Source: Sanguibacter inulinus (GTDB lineage: Bacteria > Actinomycetota > Actinomycetes > Actinomycetales > Cellulomonadaceae). Taken from it: a stretch of DNA of 43,942 nucleotides. The notes below the pieces were generated by a model. It was not told the origin of the DNA and did no database searches. It saw only the letters and a program-made list of their open reading frames with translations. The translations under genes were made by a program, and so were the position numbers. The number at the start of each line of letters is the position of its first letter. Position 1 is the stretch's first letter. Below are positions 33,180 to 41,587 of this stretch, in pieces. The DNA is taken from assembly GCF_013415325.1 (NCBI RefSeq), contig NZ_JACBYE010000037.1, positions 1 to 43,942 on the forward strand. Direction: 5' to 3'.

Positions 33180-34853
33180 TCACGACGCCTCGATCCAGGT
33201 GTCGTAGAAGGAGAGTCGTGAGGACGCCTCGAACCGCAGGTCGTGGACGGTCGGCGAGGTCGCGACGACCGTCGTGAACTCCAGGACCGGGACGGACAGC
33301 CCGCGCTCGAGCAGCTGGGTCTGCGCGTCGGCGAGGAGTGCCAGGCGTGCGTCGGCGTCGCCCTCGGCGGCCTGGGCGTCGAGCGGGATGTTGACGGGGT
33401 CGTCGGAGGGGACCCTGGCGAGGTTCCGTGCTCCTGCGCTGTACACGGTGCGCAGCACGTCACCGTCGGCCCGGGTGAGGTTGTTCCACAAGAAGTCGTA
33501 GTCACCGGCGCGCTGCACCTCGGGGAGCTCGGCCATCGTCACCTGGCGCAGCTGCAGGTCCACACCGACCTCGACCAGCTGCTGCTGGACGAGCTGGAGG
33601 ATCTGCTCGCTCGCCGCGAAGTTGGTCACGTAGACGACGTCGACCTGCAGCCGTTCACCGCCCTTCGAGCGGATGCCGTCCGAGCCCGGCTCCCAGCCTG
33701 CTGCGTCGAGACGGGCCTTCGCCCCGTCGGGGTCGAAGGCGAGCAGGTCGCCCAGGTCCGTGTAGCCAGGGGTCGCGCTGCTCAGCGTGCTCGTCGCCGG
33801 CCGATAGCTCGGGGTGAGGACCGTGTCGACGACCTCTTGACGGTCGATCGCCTCGCTGATCGCGAGGCGGACCTCCTCGTCCTCGCCGACGGGGCTCTGG
33901 GAGCTGGGGACGAGCGCAAAGGCCAGCCCCGGGTTGGTGCGGGCCGACACGGTCTGCCCGGTGGCCTTCAAAGGTTCTTCGTCGGTCGGCAGCACGTTCA
34001 TGAACGCGTCGAGCTGGCCCGACTGCAACGACCCCGTGCGCACGCTCGGCTCTGCGACGACGGAGTACTCGATGCTGTCGAGGTACGCCTCGCCCTCGTG
34101 CCCGGCGATGCTCGACGGCCACGCGTAGCCGTCGCGACGCTCGAGGGTGGCCGACTGCGCTGGCTGCCAGTCGGTCAGGGTGAAGGGCCCGGAGCCGACG
34201 AACTCCCCGGCGCACCGGTCTTCGACGGACAGCGTGGTGCTCGCCACGGAGAACAGACCGAGGGTCATGGTCGACGTGGCCTGGAGGAACTGCGCGCTCG
34301 GCTCGGAGAACTCCACGCGCGCCGTCTGCGGGTCGACGACCACGGTCTGGGCGTACCCGTCGAGGTAGCTCGACCCGAGGGTCGCCTGCGCCCCGAGCTC
34401 GGCGATGCCGTCGAGGTTCGCCTGGACGGCCGCGGCGTCGACGGGCGTGCCGTCGGCGAAGGTCGCGTCGTCGCGCAGGGTGAAGGTGAAGGTCTTCGCG
34501 TCGGGGGAGACCTCCCACGACGTCGCGAGCCACGGCACGATCTCACCGGTCTCGGGGTCCTGGTCGGTCAACGAGTCGACGAGCTGGCGGCCGATGTTGA
34601 GCGAGTCGTTGCCGCCGGCCTGCTGCGGGTCGAGGCAGGTGGGGTCGTAGCCGAGGCCGAAGCGCAGGGTGCCGCCGCTCTGCGGCTCGCCGCCGCCCGC
34701 GGAGGTGCCTGGGGCGGCCGTCCCGGAGGAGGCGCAGCCGGCGAGCAGCAGCGCGGCGGCTGTCGCGACGGAGGCGGCGGCGAGCGCCGGGAGGTGGGAC
34801 GACGTGGCCCGGTGGGACGACGTGGTCTGGCGGGGTGTGGGGGTCGATGGCAC
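33180..34853 (-). CDS. Oligopeptide/nickel-family ABC substrate-binding lipoprotein
   Basis: A 557-residue family 5 solute-binding protein (DppA/OppA/NikA type). Signal peptide with lipobox LAGC, lipidated at Cys40; then GGTLRFGLGYDPTCLDPQ, the family start, PWLATSWEVSPDAKTFTFTLRDDATFADGTPVDA, and GSGPFTLTDWQP. The start is GTG 34853 with GGAG 5 nt upstream. It is separated from the permease/ATPase operon (37018 on) only by the LysR gene and is the natural binding partner of that transporter, which lacks its own. Ligand unknown; the SAM riboswitch on the transporter operon and the rhodanese gene at its end point to a sulfur-containing ligand. Confidence 0.92.
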   Translation of the reverse strand: MPSTPTPRQTTSSHRATSSHLPALAAASVATAAALLLAGCASSGTAAPGTSAGGGEPQSGGTLRFGLGYDPTCLDPQQAGGNDSLNIGRQLVDSLTDQDPETGEIVPWLATSWEVSPDAKTFTFTLRDDATFADGTPVDAAAVQANLDGIAELGAQATLGSSYLDGYAQTVVVDPQTARVEFSEPSAQFLQATSTMTLGLFSVASTTLSVEDRCAGEFVGSGPFTLTDWQPAQSATLERRDGYAWPSSIAGHEGEAYLDSIEYSVVAEPSVRTGSLQSGQLDAFMNVLPTDEEPLKATGQTVSARTNPGLAFALVPSSQSPVGEDEEVRLAISEAIDRQEVVDTVLTPSYRPATSTLSSATPGYTDLGDLLAFDPDGAKARLDAAGWEPGSDGIRSKGGERLQVDVVYVTNFAASEQILQLVQQQLVEVGVDLQLRQVTMAELPEVQRAGDYDFLWNNLTRADGDVLRTVYSAGARNLARVPSDDPVNIPLDAQAAEGDADARLALLADAQTQLLERGLSVPVLEFTTVVATSPTVHDLRFEASSRLSFYDTWIEAS

Positions 34854-34932
34854 GGTGGCTCCGGTTCGAGGGTGTGCGGCGGCCCCGGCCCCGACGCGGC
34901 ACCGTCAGGGCGCGCGGAGGGAGCCGGTCGTG

Positions 34933-35002
34933 GCCGGGAGGACGAGGGGTGCGGTGCGGGCAGGGGGGTGCCGGGAGGACGAGGGGTGCGGTGCGGGCAG
35001 GG
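34933..35002. repeat. 33-bp tandem direct repeat in a 725-bp gene-free stretch
   Basis: Positions 34933-34965 and 34970-35002 are identical 33-mers (period 37 bp). They are followed to about 35040 by shorter degenerate copies of GTGCCGGGAG. The surrounding 34854-35578 region contains no gene I can support: reading frames across it are of the high-GC shadow type. It probably holds the promoter of the lipoprotein gene (minus) and of the LysR gene (plus, see next entry). Confidence 0.75.
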
Positions 35003-35535
35003 CTGTGCCGGGAGGTGCCGGGAGATGCCGACGGTGCCGGGCTGCGTCGAGACGCTGACCGGGCTGGTCGGTGCTCGGTCGGGGCGTGATCACTCGGCGG
35101 GCCTCGGCAGCCCTGTGGGCGCGGACGCGACGCGACGTGGCGTGGCATCACGTGCCGTGTCAGGTGCCGGTGCTCCTGGGGTGGCGCTGTGGCGCGAGGC
35201 GCAGGACTGGCGTCAGCGCGGGCGGGGCGGCGTGCGGGCGCAGGTCTCGGTCACGAGGTGCTCGCACTGGGCTCAGGCCCTCGCCGACGCCTCTCGGCGT
35301 GCGGTCAGGGTCGACAGCGACAGCTGCAGTGGCGCACGGCCGGACAGCCCGCAGGCTGGGTGGGGCGGTGCGCAGCAGGGCGCAGGGCGCTCCGCTGGGC
35401 AGGCCGGAGGGTGTGCGGACCGAGGTCGGTCAGGATGGCTCTGCGTCGCACGGTGCACCTCCTCGGGTGTCGTCTGGCGGTCGTCGGCGACCACGTCCGG
35501 GTCACCTGGTGGGACCGTAGCCCGGATGGTGAGAA

Positions 35536-35572
35536 GAAGTCCATCTATCCAGACTTCGTGTCAGCCTAAGAT
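35536..35572 (+). promoter_or_regulatory. LysR upstream dyad and leaderless -10
   Basis: GAAGTC (35536-35541) and GACTTC (35552-35557) form an inverted repeat in a locally AT-rich patch. -10 TAAGAT (35567-35572) ends 6 nt before the LysR ATG, giving a leaderless transcript. The dyad at about -24 to -44 is where LysR-type proteins usually autoregulate. Confidence 0.6.
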
Positions 35573-35578
35573 CTTCTT

Positions 35579-36505
35579 ATGTATGACGTGAAGCGCCTCT
35601 CGCTGCTCCAGGACCTCTCGATGCTCGGGACGCTCGCCGCGGTCGCCGAGGTCAACGGCGTGACGGCCTCTGCGGTCTCCCAGCAGCTCAAGACCCTCGA
35701 GGACGAGGCCGGTGTCGACCTGCTCGTGCGGGACGGCAGACGCGTCCGTCTCACGGCCGCGGGCGACCTCCTCGTCGAGCATGCCGCCGAGGTCCTCGCC
35801 GCCCTCGAACGGGCCCGCGGGGCTGTCGCGGCGCTCCAGGACGAGGTCGCCGGCGAGGTCACGGTGGCCGCGTACCCCAGCATCCTCGCGCCTGTCGGCA
35901 GCCGCCTGGCCGTCGCGGTCCGCGAGCGCCACCCCGGTGTCACCGTCCGTCTCGCCGAGACCGACGCGACCCGCGCGATGCCTGCGGTGATCCGCCGCGA
36001 GATCGACGCGGCCCTCGTCCTGCGCTACCCGGACGACGGCGACGAGGTCGTCCCCGGGGTCCGCACCCGTCGCCTCTTCGACGAGCGCTTCGTCGCGGTC
36101 GTGCCCGAGGCTCTCGGCGGGGTCGTCCTGCACGGCGGGCTGGGCGTGCTCGGGCGCGACAGGTGGATCGTCGGGGCGCCGACGCTGCCCTGCACCCGGT
36201 CGATCGTGTCCGCATGCCGGACGGCAGGCTTCACCCCGGACGTCCAGCACGAGGGCATCGGCTACCTCGCGGCCATCCAGCTCGTCGGGGCCGGGCTCGG
36301 CGTGACGGTCGTCCCCGAGCTCTCCGCACAGGTGCTGCCCGAGGGCGTGGTCGCGGTCCCGTGCGCCGTCCCGCAGCGCCAGGTCGCCCTCGCCTACCGC
36401 GACGGCGCACAGGGGCACCCGGTCACTCACGCGCTGCTCGACGTCGCCGCCGAGGTCGGCCGCACGCTCAAGACCCGCCCGCTCTTCGGGGCGCACGCGG
36501 TGTGA
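35579..36505 (+). CDS. LysR family transcriptional regulator
   Basis: A 308-residue LysR-type regulator. Winged helix-turn-helix at about 7-66 (LLQDLSMLGTLAAVAEVNGVTASAVSQQLKTLEDEAGVDLLVRDGRRVRLTAAG), then the two-lobed effector domain from about 92 (GEVTVAAYPSILAPVGSRLA...). Start ATG 35579 is leaderless (see the dyad entry). It sits between the SBP (minus) and the transporter operon (plus), so it may control import, in addition to the SAM riboswitch. Effector unknown. The stop is followed at once by the GGGCCC repeat. Confidence 0.92.
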   Translation: MYDVKRLSLLQDLSMLGTLAAVAEVNGVTASAVSQQLKTLEDEAGVDLLVRDGRRVRLTAAGDLLVEHAAEVLAALERARGAVAALQDEVAGEVTVAAYPSILAPVGSRLAVAVRERHPGVTVRLAETDATRAMPAVIRREIDAALVLRYPDDGDEVVPGVRTRRLFDERFVAVVPEALGGVVLHGGLGVLGRDRWIVGAPTLPCTRSIVSACRTAGFTPDVQHEGIGYLAAIQLVGAGLGVTVVPELSAQVLPEGVVAVPCAVPQRQVALAYRDGAQGHPVTHALLDVAAEVGRTLKTRPLFGAHAV

Positions 36506-36528
36506 GGGCCCGGGCCCGGGCCCGGGCC
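36506..36528. repeat. (GGGCCC)3.8 hexanucleotide repeat
   Basis: Three full GGGCCC units and GGGCC begin directly after the LysR stop; a further CGGGCCCGGGCCGCGG copy follows at about 36540-36553. Each unit is self-complementary, so the transcript can form very stable stems, probably the LysR terminator. Confidence 0.75.
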
Positions 36529-36645
36529 GCGGAACCACCGGGCCCGGGCCGCGGAGCCAGCGGGCTCGGGGCTGCCGGGCTGCCAGCTCACGGGGCGACC
36601 AGGCCGTGGGCTCGCCGGGCGGCGGGGCTCCGGTGACACGCTCGT

Positions 36646-36677
36646 ACAGAGATTCACAAGGGTTAACAGAGGTTCAC
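36646..36677. repeat. Two 12-bp direct repeats upstream of the riboswitch promoter
   Basis: ACAGAGATTCAC (36646-36657) and ACAGAGGTTCAC (36666-36677) are 20 bp apart, two helical turns, with GTTAAC between. They lie about 80-110 bp upstream of the predicted start site at 36756, an activator-type position. The AT content is unusual for this window. Confidence 0.55.
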
Positions 36678-36719
36678 GCACGGCGTCGGGAGAGTCGCCC
36701 CACCAGGGCTGGACACTGC

Positions 36720-36749
36720 TTGACCACCTCGTCAGAGCATGCCTAGGGT
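36720..36749 (+). promoter_or_regulatory. Promoter of the SAM-riboswitch transporter operon
   Basis: -35 TTGACC (36720-36725), an 18-bp spacer and -10 TAGGGT (36744-36749) predict transcription from about 36756, one or two bases before the riboswitch aptamer. Confidence 0.7.
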
Positions 36750-36757
36750 GTCGCCCA

Positions 36758-36859
36758 GGTCACGAGATCTCGCCCATGGCCCGGCAGGCGAGGCAGCAAC
36801 CCCCAGATGGCAGCGGGGTGCTCCCGGGTATCGACCAGGCCGTCAGGACCCCTGACGGC
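36758..36859 (+). promoter_or_regulatory. SAM-IV-class riboswitch with terminator hairpin
   Basis: The aptamer spans about 36758-36836. P1: GGTC (36758-36761) with GACC (36833-36836). P2: CTCGCC (36769-36774) with GGCGAG (36787-36792), its loop holding CCCGG (36780-36784), which can pair with CCGGG (36824-36828) as the pseudoknot of the class. P3 carries AACCCC/GGGGTG. The blocks GGTCACGAGA, CAGCAACCCC and GGGGTGCTCC are shared with the second copy at 43049-43127. Directly after P1 a perfect 9-bp hairpin GCCGTCAGG-ACC-CCTGACGGC (36839-36859) can act as terminator. SAM binding would lower expression of the transporter operon when methionine is plentiful. Confidence 0.88.
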
Positions 36860-37017
36860 AAGTGCCCCGACCACCCGACCGCGCGCAGCGCCGGTCGTGC
36901 ACGCACCCGCACCCTTCCGTCCCGGACGTGCGCCTGCGCCCGGCCTCCCGGCCGACCGTGCAGTCGCCGAGCCCGGGCGTGGAGCCGAGCGCGGTGCGTC
37001 CGAGAGGAGTCCCCCTC

Positions 37018-37968
37018 GTGCGTGCCTATCTGCTGCGCCGCGCGCTCCAGGCCGTCTTCGTGCTCTGGGCCGCGTTCACCGCGACCTTCGCGATCTTGTA
37101 CATGCTGCCGAGCAACCCCGTCGCGATCATGCTCGACGCCGGCGGCGAGGGGACGCAGGTCGACCCCGAGAAGGTCGCCGAGCTCACGGCCCGCTACGGC
37201 TTCGACAAACCCGTGTGGGAGCAGTACCTCACGCGGCTGTGGGCGGCCGTCCGCGGCGACTTCGGCTCGTCGATCCAGACCGGCCAGCCCGTCACGGGCT
37301 CGATCCTCGACGCCCTGCCCGAGACCCTCAAGCTCGCCTCGATCGGCCTCGTGCTGGCCGTCGTGATCGGCGCCTCCCTCGCGCTCGTCGCCACCTGGAC
37401 GCAGGCGCGCTGGCTCCGCCAGGCGCTCCTCGCGCTGCCGCCGCTCGGCGTCTCGGTCCCGACGTTCTGGGTCGGTCTTGTGCTGCTCCAGGTCGTCTCC
37501 TTCCAGTGGGCCCTGCTCCCGGCCATGGGCAACATCGGCTGGCAGACCCTCGTCCTGCCGAGCCTCACCCTCGCGATCCCGACCTCAGCGGTGATCGCGC
37601 AGGTCCTCGCCAAGAGCCTGTCGACGACCTGGGACCAGCCCTTCGTCGAGACGGCCCGCGCCAAGGGCACCCCCCGGCTGCACATCCACCTGCGGGACGT
37701 GCTGCGCAACGCGGCCATCCCCACGCTCACGCTCGTCGGCATCACCGTCGGCAACCTGCTCGCCGGGTCCGTGGTCGTCGAGACGGTGTTCTCGCGCAAC
37801 GGCATCGGGCGCCTCACCCAGCAGGCCGTGACCTTCCAGGACATCCCCGTCGTGCAAGGCCTCGTGGTCCTCTCGGCCGTCATCTTCGTCGTGGTCAACC
37901 TCGTGGTCGACCTCGTCTACCCAGCCCTCGACCCCCGCATCAGCCAGCGCACCCGCGCGGCCGTCTGA
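37018..37968 (+). CDS. Peptide/nickel-family ABC permease (DppB type)
   Basis: A 316-residue inner-membrane permease with six spans. The DppB pattern is clear: RAYLLRRALQAVFVLWAAFTATFAILYMLPSNP at the start, the RGDFGSSIQTGQPV block, and the EAA-type loop ETARAKGTPRLHIHLRDVLRNAAIPTL (about 220-246). GTG 37018 is the start, with GAGAGGAG 8 nt upstream; an in-frame ATG at 36862 would put 52 hydrophilic residues in front. First gene after the SAM riboswitch, 182 bp from its aptamer; the spacer between hosts only the hairpin at 36839. Its partner permease follows after 11 bp. Confidence 0.92.
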   Translation: MRAYLLRRALQAVFVLWAAFTATFAILYMLPSNPVAIMLDAGGEGTQVDPEKVAELTARYGFDKPVWEQYLTRLWAAVRGDFGSSIQTGQPVTGSILDALPETLKLASIGLVLAVVIGASLALVATWTQARWLRQALLALPPLGVSVPTFWVGLVLLQVVSFQWALLPAMGNIGWQTLVLPSLTLAIPTSAVIAQVLAKSLSTTWDQPFVETARAKGTPRLHIHLRDVLRNAAIPTLTLVGITVGNLLAGSVVVETVFSRNGIGRLTQQAVTFQDIPVVQGLVVLSAVIFVVVNLVVDLVYPALDPRISQRTRAAV

Positions 37969-37979
37969 GAGGACGCACC

Positions 37980-38966
37980 ATGTCAGACCTGACGATCACC
38001 GTCCGGGGTGCCTCGACGGGCCCAGCCGCCGGCACGACTGGCGGGCTCTCGTCCGCCGACGGGCTCGACCACGCGCTCGCCGAGGCCGCCGGCGGGCTCC
38101 ACGACGCCGACGCCTGGGCTGTGCCCTCGCGCGCCGAGCGCCTGCGCCGACGCGCCCTGTGGCTCGTGCGCCGACCAGGCCTCGTCCTCGCAGTCCTCGC
38201 CATCGCGCTCGCGCTCGCCTGGGCGTTCTGGCCGGCGGCCTTCGCGCCCTACAGCCCGACCGTGGGCGTCCCGGCCGACAAGCTGCAGGGCCCGAGCGCC
38301 CAGTACTGGTTCGGGACCGACTACCTCGGCCGTGACCTCTTCTCCCGCGTCGTGCACGGCTCGGCCCTGTCGCTCAAGGCGACCGCGATCGCCGTGGCCA
38401 TCGCCCTCGTCGCCGGCTCGGGCATCGGGCTGGTGGCCGGGTTCGTCGGCGGGGTCGTCGACGACGTGCTCATGCGCGTGGTCGACGTCCTGCTGGCCGT
38501 CCCCGGTCTGCTGCTCTCCCTCGCCGTGGTCACGGTGCTCGGCTTCGGCACCACGAACGTCGCGATCGCTGTCGGCGTCGCCGCGGTGGCCTCGTTCGCG
38601 CGGGTCATGCGCGCCGAGGTGCTGCGGGTCCGCGAGTCGGTGTTCGTCGAGGCCGCCGCGGCCTCGGGCGTCGGGCGTCTGACGATCCTGCGACGGCACG
38701 TGCTGCCGAACTCCTCGGGACCCGTGCTCGTGCTGTCCGCGCTCGAGTTCGGCTCCGCGATCCTCGCGGTCTCAGCCCTGAGCTTCCTCGGCTTTGGTGC
38801 CGCGCCACCCGCGCCTGAGTGGGGGTCCCTCGTCTCCGAGGGGCGCAGCTACCTCGCCACCTCCTGGTGGCTCACCACGCTGCCCGGCCTCGTGGTCGTG
38901 GCCGTGGTGCTCTCGGCCAACCGCGTCAGCCGGGCCCTCGACGGAGAATGGAGCGACCTGCGATGA
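37980..38966 (+). CDS. Peptide/nickel-family ABC permease (DppC type)
   Basis: A 328-residue permease with six spans and a 65-residue hydrophilic N-terminus. YWFGTDYLGRDLFSRVVHG is the DppC hallmark (about 102-120); the EAA loop is VEAAAASGVGRLTILRRHVLPNSSG (about 222-246), and SALSFLGFGAAPPAPEWGSL follows. GAGAGGA precedes the ATG. The stop overlaps the ATPase start (ATGA), so translation is coupled. Forms the transmembrane pair with the DppB-type gene. Confidence 0.92.
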   Translation: MSDLTITVRGASTGPAAGTTGGLSSADGLDHALAEAAGGLHDADAWAVPSRAERLRRRALWLVRRPGLVLAVLAIALALAWAFWPAAFAPYSPTVGVPADKLQGPSAQYWFGTDYLGRDLFSRVVHGSALSLKATAIAVAIALVAGSGIGLVAGFVGGVVDDVLMRVVDVLLAVPGLLLSLAVVTVLGFGTTNVAIAVGVAAVASFARVMRAEVLRVRESVFVEAAAASGVGRLTILRRHVLPNSSGPVLVLSALEFGSAILAVSALSFLGFGAAPPAPEWGSLVSEGRSYLATSWWLTTLPGLVVVAVVLSANRVSRALDGEWSDLR

Positions 38967-40861
38967 CCAGCACGAAGACGACCAGCACGACGTCTACCCG
39001 CACCGAGACCGCCACGACGGGCGACGAGCCCGCGCGCTCCGGACCGCTCCTCGTCGTCGAAGGCCTCGAGGTCGCGTACAGGACCCGCCGTGGGACGGTC
39101 CCGGCCGTGCGCGGCGTCGACCTGCACGTCGACGCGGGCGAGGTCGTGGCCGTGGTCGGCGAGTCCGGCTCGGGCAAGACGACCACGGCGCAGGCGATCA
39201 TCGGGCTGCTGCCGCGTGGTGGTGTCCGCACCGCCGGGCGCATCGTGCTCGACGGCACCGACATCAGCGCCTGGAGCGACAAAGAGCTCGAGCGGGTCCG
39301 CGGTGCGCGTCTCGGCCTCGTGCCGCAGGACCCGACCGTCTCGCTCAACCCCGTCCGACGCATCGGCGACCAGGTGGCCGACGTGCTCGTCGTCCACTCC
39401 GGCCTCGCCCGGCGGGCGACCGGGCAGCGCGTGGCGGAGATCCTCGAGCAGGCCGGGCTGCGCGACCCCGAGGCCGTCGCCCGCCAGTACCCGCACCAGC
39501 TCTCCGGCGGCATGCGTCAGCGGGTGCTCATCGGCATCGCCCTCGCGTGCAGGCCCGCGCTCGTGATCGCCGACGAGCCCACCTCGGCTCTCGACGTCAC
39601 CGTCCAGCGCGCGGTCCTCGACCACCTCGGGTCGCTCACCGCGGAGCTCGGGACGGCTGTCCTGCTCGTCACCCACGACCTCGGCGTCGCGGCCGAGCGC
39701 GCCCAGCGTGTCATCGTGATGAATCGCGGGCGGGTGGTCGAGGAGGGCAGCGCCCGGCAGATCCTCGAAGACCCGCAGGACCCGTACACGAAGGCCCTCG
39801 TCGCGGCGGCGCCCTCGCTCTCGCCGACCCGGTTGCGGCCGACGGCGCGGGCCGGCCGAGCAGCGGACCCGGTGCTGGCGACCGAGCGAGCGGGCGGGCC
39901 GGAGACTGGGGAGACGATCGAGCAGGTCGAGCAGGTCGAGCAGGTCGAGCGGAGCGGCCTGAGCGGGACGGGTGAGGCCAGCGAGGCAGGTGAGACCGGG
40001 GTCTCGTCGCGCGCTGCCTCCACGACCTCCGTCGGGCCGCGCGAGCCCGCTGCTCAGGCAGCCTCGCCCGCGACTGTCGTCGAGGTGCGCGACCTCGTCA
40101 AGGAGTTCACCGTTCCCCAGCAGGGCGGCGGCAAGAAGACCCTCCGGGCCGTCGACGGTGTCTCGTTCTCGGTCCCGCGCGGCGAGACCTTCGCCATCGT
40201 GGGGGAGTCAGGGTCGGGGAAGTCGACCACTGCGCGTCTCGTCCTGCGGCTCGCCGACCCGACCTCGGGCTCTGTGCACGTCGACGGGCAGGACATCACC
40301 CGGCTGCGCGGGCGCCGCCTGCGTCGCCTGCGCGAGCACCTCCAGCTCGTCTACCAGAACCCCTACGCCTCTCTCGACCCGCGCTTCACCATCGGGCAGG
40401 TGCTCAACGAGCCGCTCGAGGCCTTCCGCGTCGGGGACAGGGTGTCGAGGTCGCGCCGGGCCGCGGAGCTGCTCGACCAGGTCGCGCTGCCGACCTCCGC
40501 GCTGCACAGGCACCCTGCCGAGCTCTCCGGTGGTCAGCGCCAGCGGGTGGCGATCGCCCGGGCGCTCGCCCTGCACCCGCAGGTCGTCGTGCTCGACGAG
40601 CCCGTCTCCGCCCTCGACGTCTCCGTCCAGGCGCAGATCCTCCAGCTGCTCGTCGACCTGCAGGCCGAGCTCGGCCTGAGCTATCTGTTCATCTCGCACG
40701 ACCTCGCGGTCGTGCGGCAGATCTCCGACAGGGTCGGCGTGATGTCCCGCGGCCGGCTGGTGGAGAGCGGGACGACCGAGCAGATCTTCGCCGACCCGCA
40801 GCACGAGTACACGAGGGCGCTGCTCGCGGCGATCCCCGGTCGCACGGACGTGACGGCCTGA
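38963..40861 (+). CDS. Fused double ATPase of a peptide-family ABC importer (DppD-DppF)
   Basis: A 632-residue protein joining two ATPase domains that are separate (DppD, DppF) in many bacteria. Domain 1: Walker [10 protein letters not shown] at 66-74, signature LSGGMRQR, Walker [14 protein letters not shown]-loop LVTHD. Domain 2: Walker [10 protein letters not shown] at about 414-422, signature LSGGQRQR, Walker [13 protein letters not shown]-loop FISHD. Both look active. The linker (about 290-370) is low complexity with EQV repeats. Domain 2 ends with the oligopeptide-ABC tail [13 protein letters not shown]. It powers the 37018/37980 permeases. The 132-bp gap to the rhodanese gene holds CGACCGCA repeats (about 40890-40930). 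Confidence 0.93.
   Translation: MTSTKTTSTTSTRTETATTGDEPARSGPLLVVEGLEVAYRTRRGTVPAVRGVDLHVDAGEVVAVVGESGSGKTTTAQAIIGLLPRGGVRTAGRIVLDGTDISAWSDKELERVRGARLGLVPQDPTVSLNPVRRIGDQVADVLVVHSGLARRATGQRVAEILEQAGLRDPEAVARQYPHQLSGGMRQRVLIGIALACRPALVIADEPTSALDVTVQRAVLDHLGSLTAELGTAVLLVTHDLGVAAERAQRVIVMNRGRVVEEGSARQILEDPQDPYTKALVAAAPSLSPTRLRPTARAGRAADPVLATERAGGPETGETIEQVEQVEQVERSGLSGTGEASEAGETGVSSRAASTTSVGPREPAAQAASPATVVEVRDLVKEFTVPQQGGGKKTLRAVDGVSFSVPRGETFAIVGESGSGKSTTARLVLRLADPTSGSVHVDGQDITRLRGRRLRRLREHLQLVYQNPYASLDPRFTIGQVLNEPLEAFRVGDRVSRSRRAAELLDQVALPTSALHRHPAELSGGQRQRVAIARALALHPQVVVLDEPVSALDVSVQAQILQLLVDLQAELGLSYLFISHDLAVVRQISDRVGVMSRGRLVESGTTEQIFADPQHEYTRALLAAIPGRTDVTA
39920..39946 (+). repeat. Three 9-bp tandem repeats in the ATPase linker
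   Basis: GAGCAGGTC occurs three times in a row (39920-39946), coding (EQV)3 in the flexible linker between the two ATPase domains. Confidence 0.75.
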
Positions 40862-40993
40862 GGAGAGGCCAAGCCCGCCGGCACGACCACCGAACGACCG
40901 CAAGACCACCGCACGACCGCACGACCGCAGCCTGAACGACCGGCATGACCGGACCTGAAGACCTGACCGACCAGCACCGAGAGGATTCCCACT

Positions 40994-41401
40994 ATGACCA
41001 GCACGACGCCCCACCAGAGCACGCCGACCGCACCCGCACCCACAGACGATGAGGCACTTGCCGCCGCGCGCAGCCTCGCACCGCTCGTCAGCCCGCAGGA
41101 CGCTGCCAGCCACCTCGCCTCAGGTGGCCTGCTGCTCGACGTGCGCAGCGCCGCAGGTCGCGCGACCACGGGATCGATCGAGGGTGCCCGCATCACCGAT
41201 CGCGCGGACCTCGGACCCGAGCTCGACCCCGCCGCCACGCTGCCCGTGTCCCTCGACACCCCGATCGTCGTGGTCTGCGGCTCGGAGCGAGGGTCTGGTC
41301 CTGTCGCGGCGGAGCTCATCGCCCGTGGCTACACCGACGTGCGCCAGGTCGAGGGTGGAGCACCAGGCTGGGCTGCGGCGGGGCTGCCGCTCACGTCGTG
41401 A
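40994..41401 (+). CDS. Rhodanese-domain sulfurtransferase
   Basis: A 135-residue single rhodanese domain after a 20-residue polar N-terminus. The CDC25-like entry LLLDVRSAAGRATTGSIEGAR, then the active loop VVVCGSERGSG (catalytic Cys near 93) and VRQVEGGAPGWAAAGLPLTS complete the fold. Expected role: moving sulfane sulfur as a Cys persulfide, or detoxifying sulfide or cyanide in the cytoplasm. Its place at the end of a SAM-riboswitch-controlled importer operon suggests that sulfur released from the imported ligand passes to it. GAGGA precedes the ATG. Convergent with the next gene; 41402-41587 shows no feature. Confidence 0.88.
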   Translation: MTSTTPHQSTPTAPAPTDDEALAAARSLAPLVSPQDAASHLASGGLLLDVRSAAGRATTGSIEGARITDRADLGPELDPAATLPVSLDTPIVVVCGSERGSGPVAAELIARGYTDVRQVEGGAPGWAAAGLPLTS

Positions 41402-41587
41402 GGGCGGAGCGCGGAGGAGCCGGAGGACGGGCTCGCTGTGCTCTCGCCGTCGCTCTTGCCGGTGGTCTGGTCTGTGCGCAGCCGACGGTCCACCGGCAGG
41501 GGTCCTGAAGGTGCGCTGATCGCCCTCGAGAGCAGCCTCGCTGCTGAGTCCGCGCCAGTCGTCGAGGACCGTGCGCCGGGTGGAACC

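Noticed and set aside
34854-35100. Search for a third SAM riboswitch or Cys leader before the peptide-family lipoprotein
   Set aside because: None of the blocks GGTCACGAG, CAGCAACCCC or GGGGTGCTCC is present on the minus strand, and short frames there lack Cys runs.
33243-35591. 782-codon open frame on the plus strand across the lipoprotein gene and the intergenic region
   Set aside because: Antisense to a clear family 5 binding protein; composition is Arg/Gly-rich and no ribosome site is present.
36776-37366. Cys-rich reading frame that looked like a second cysteine leader
   Set aside because: It runs through the riboswitch and out of frame into the permease gene; it has no short stop and no ribosome site, and the Cys codons arise from the other frame.
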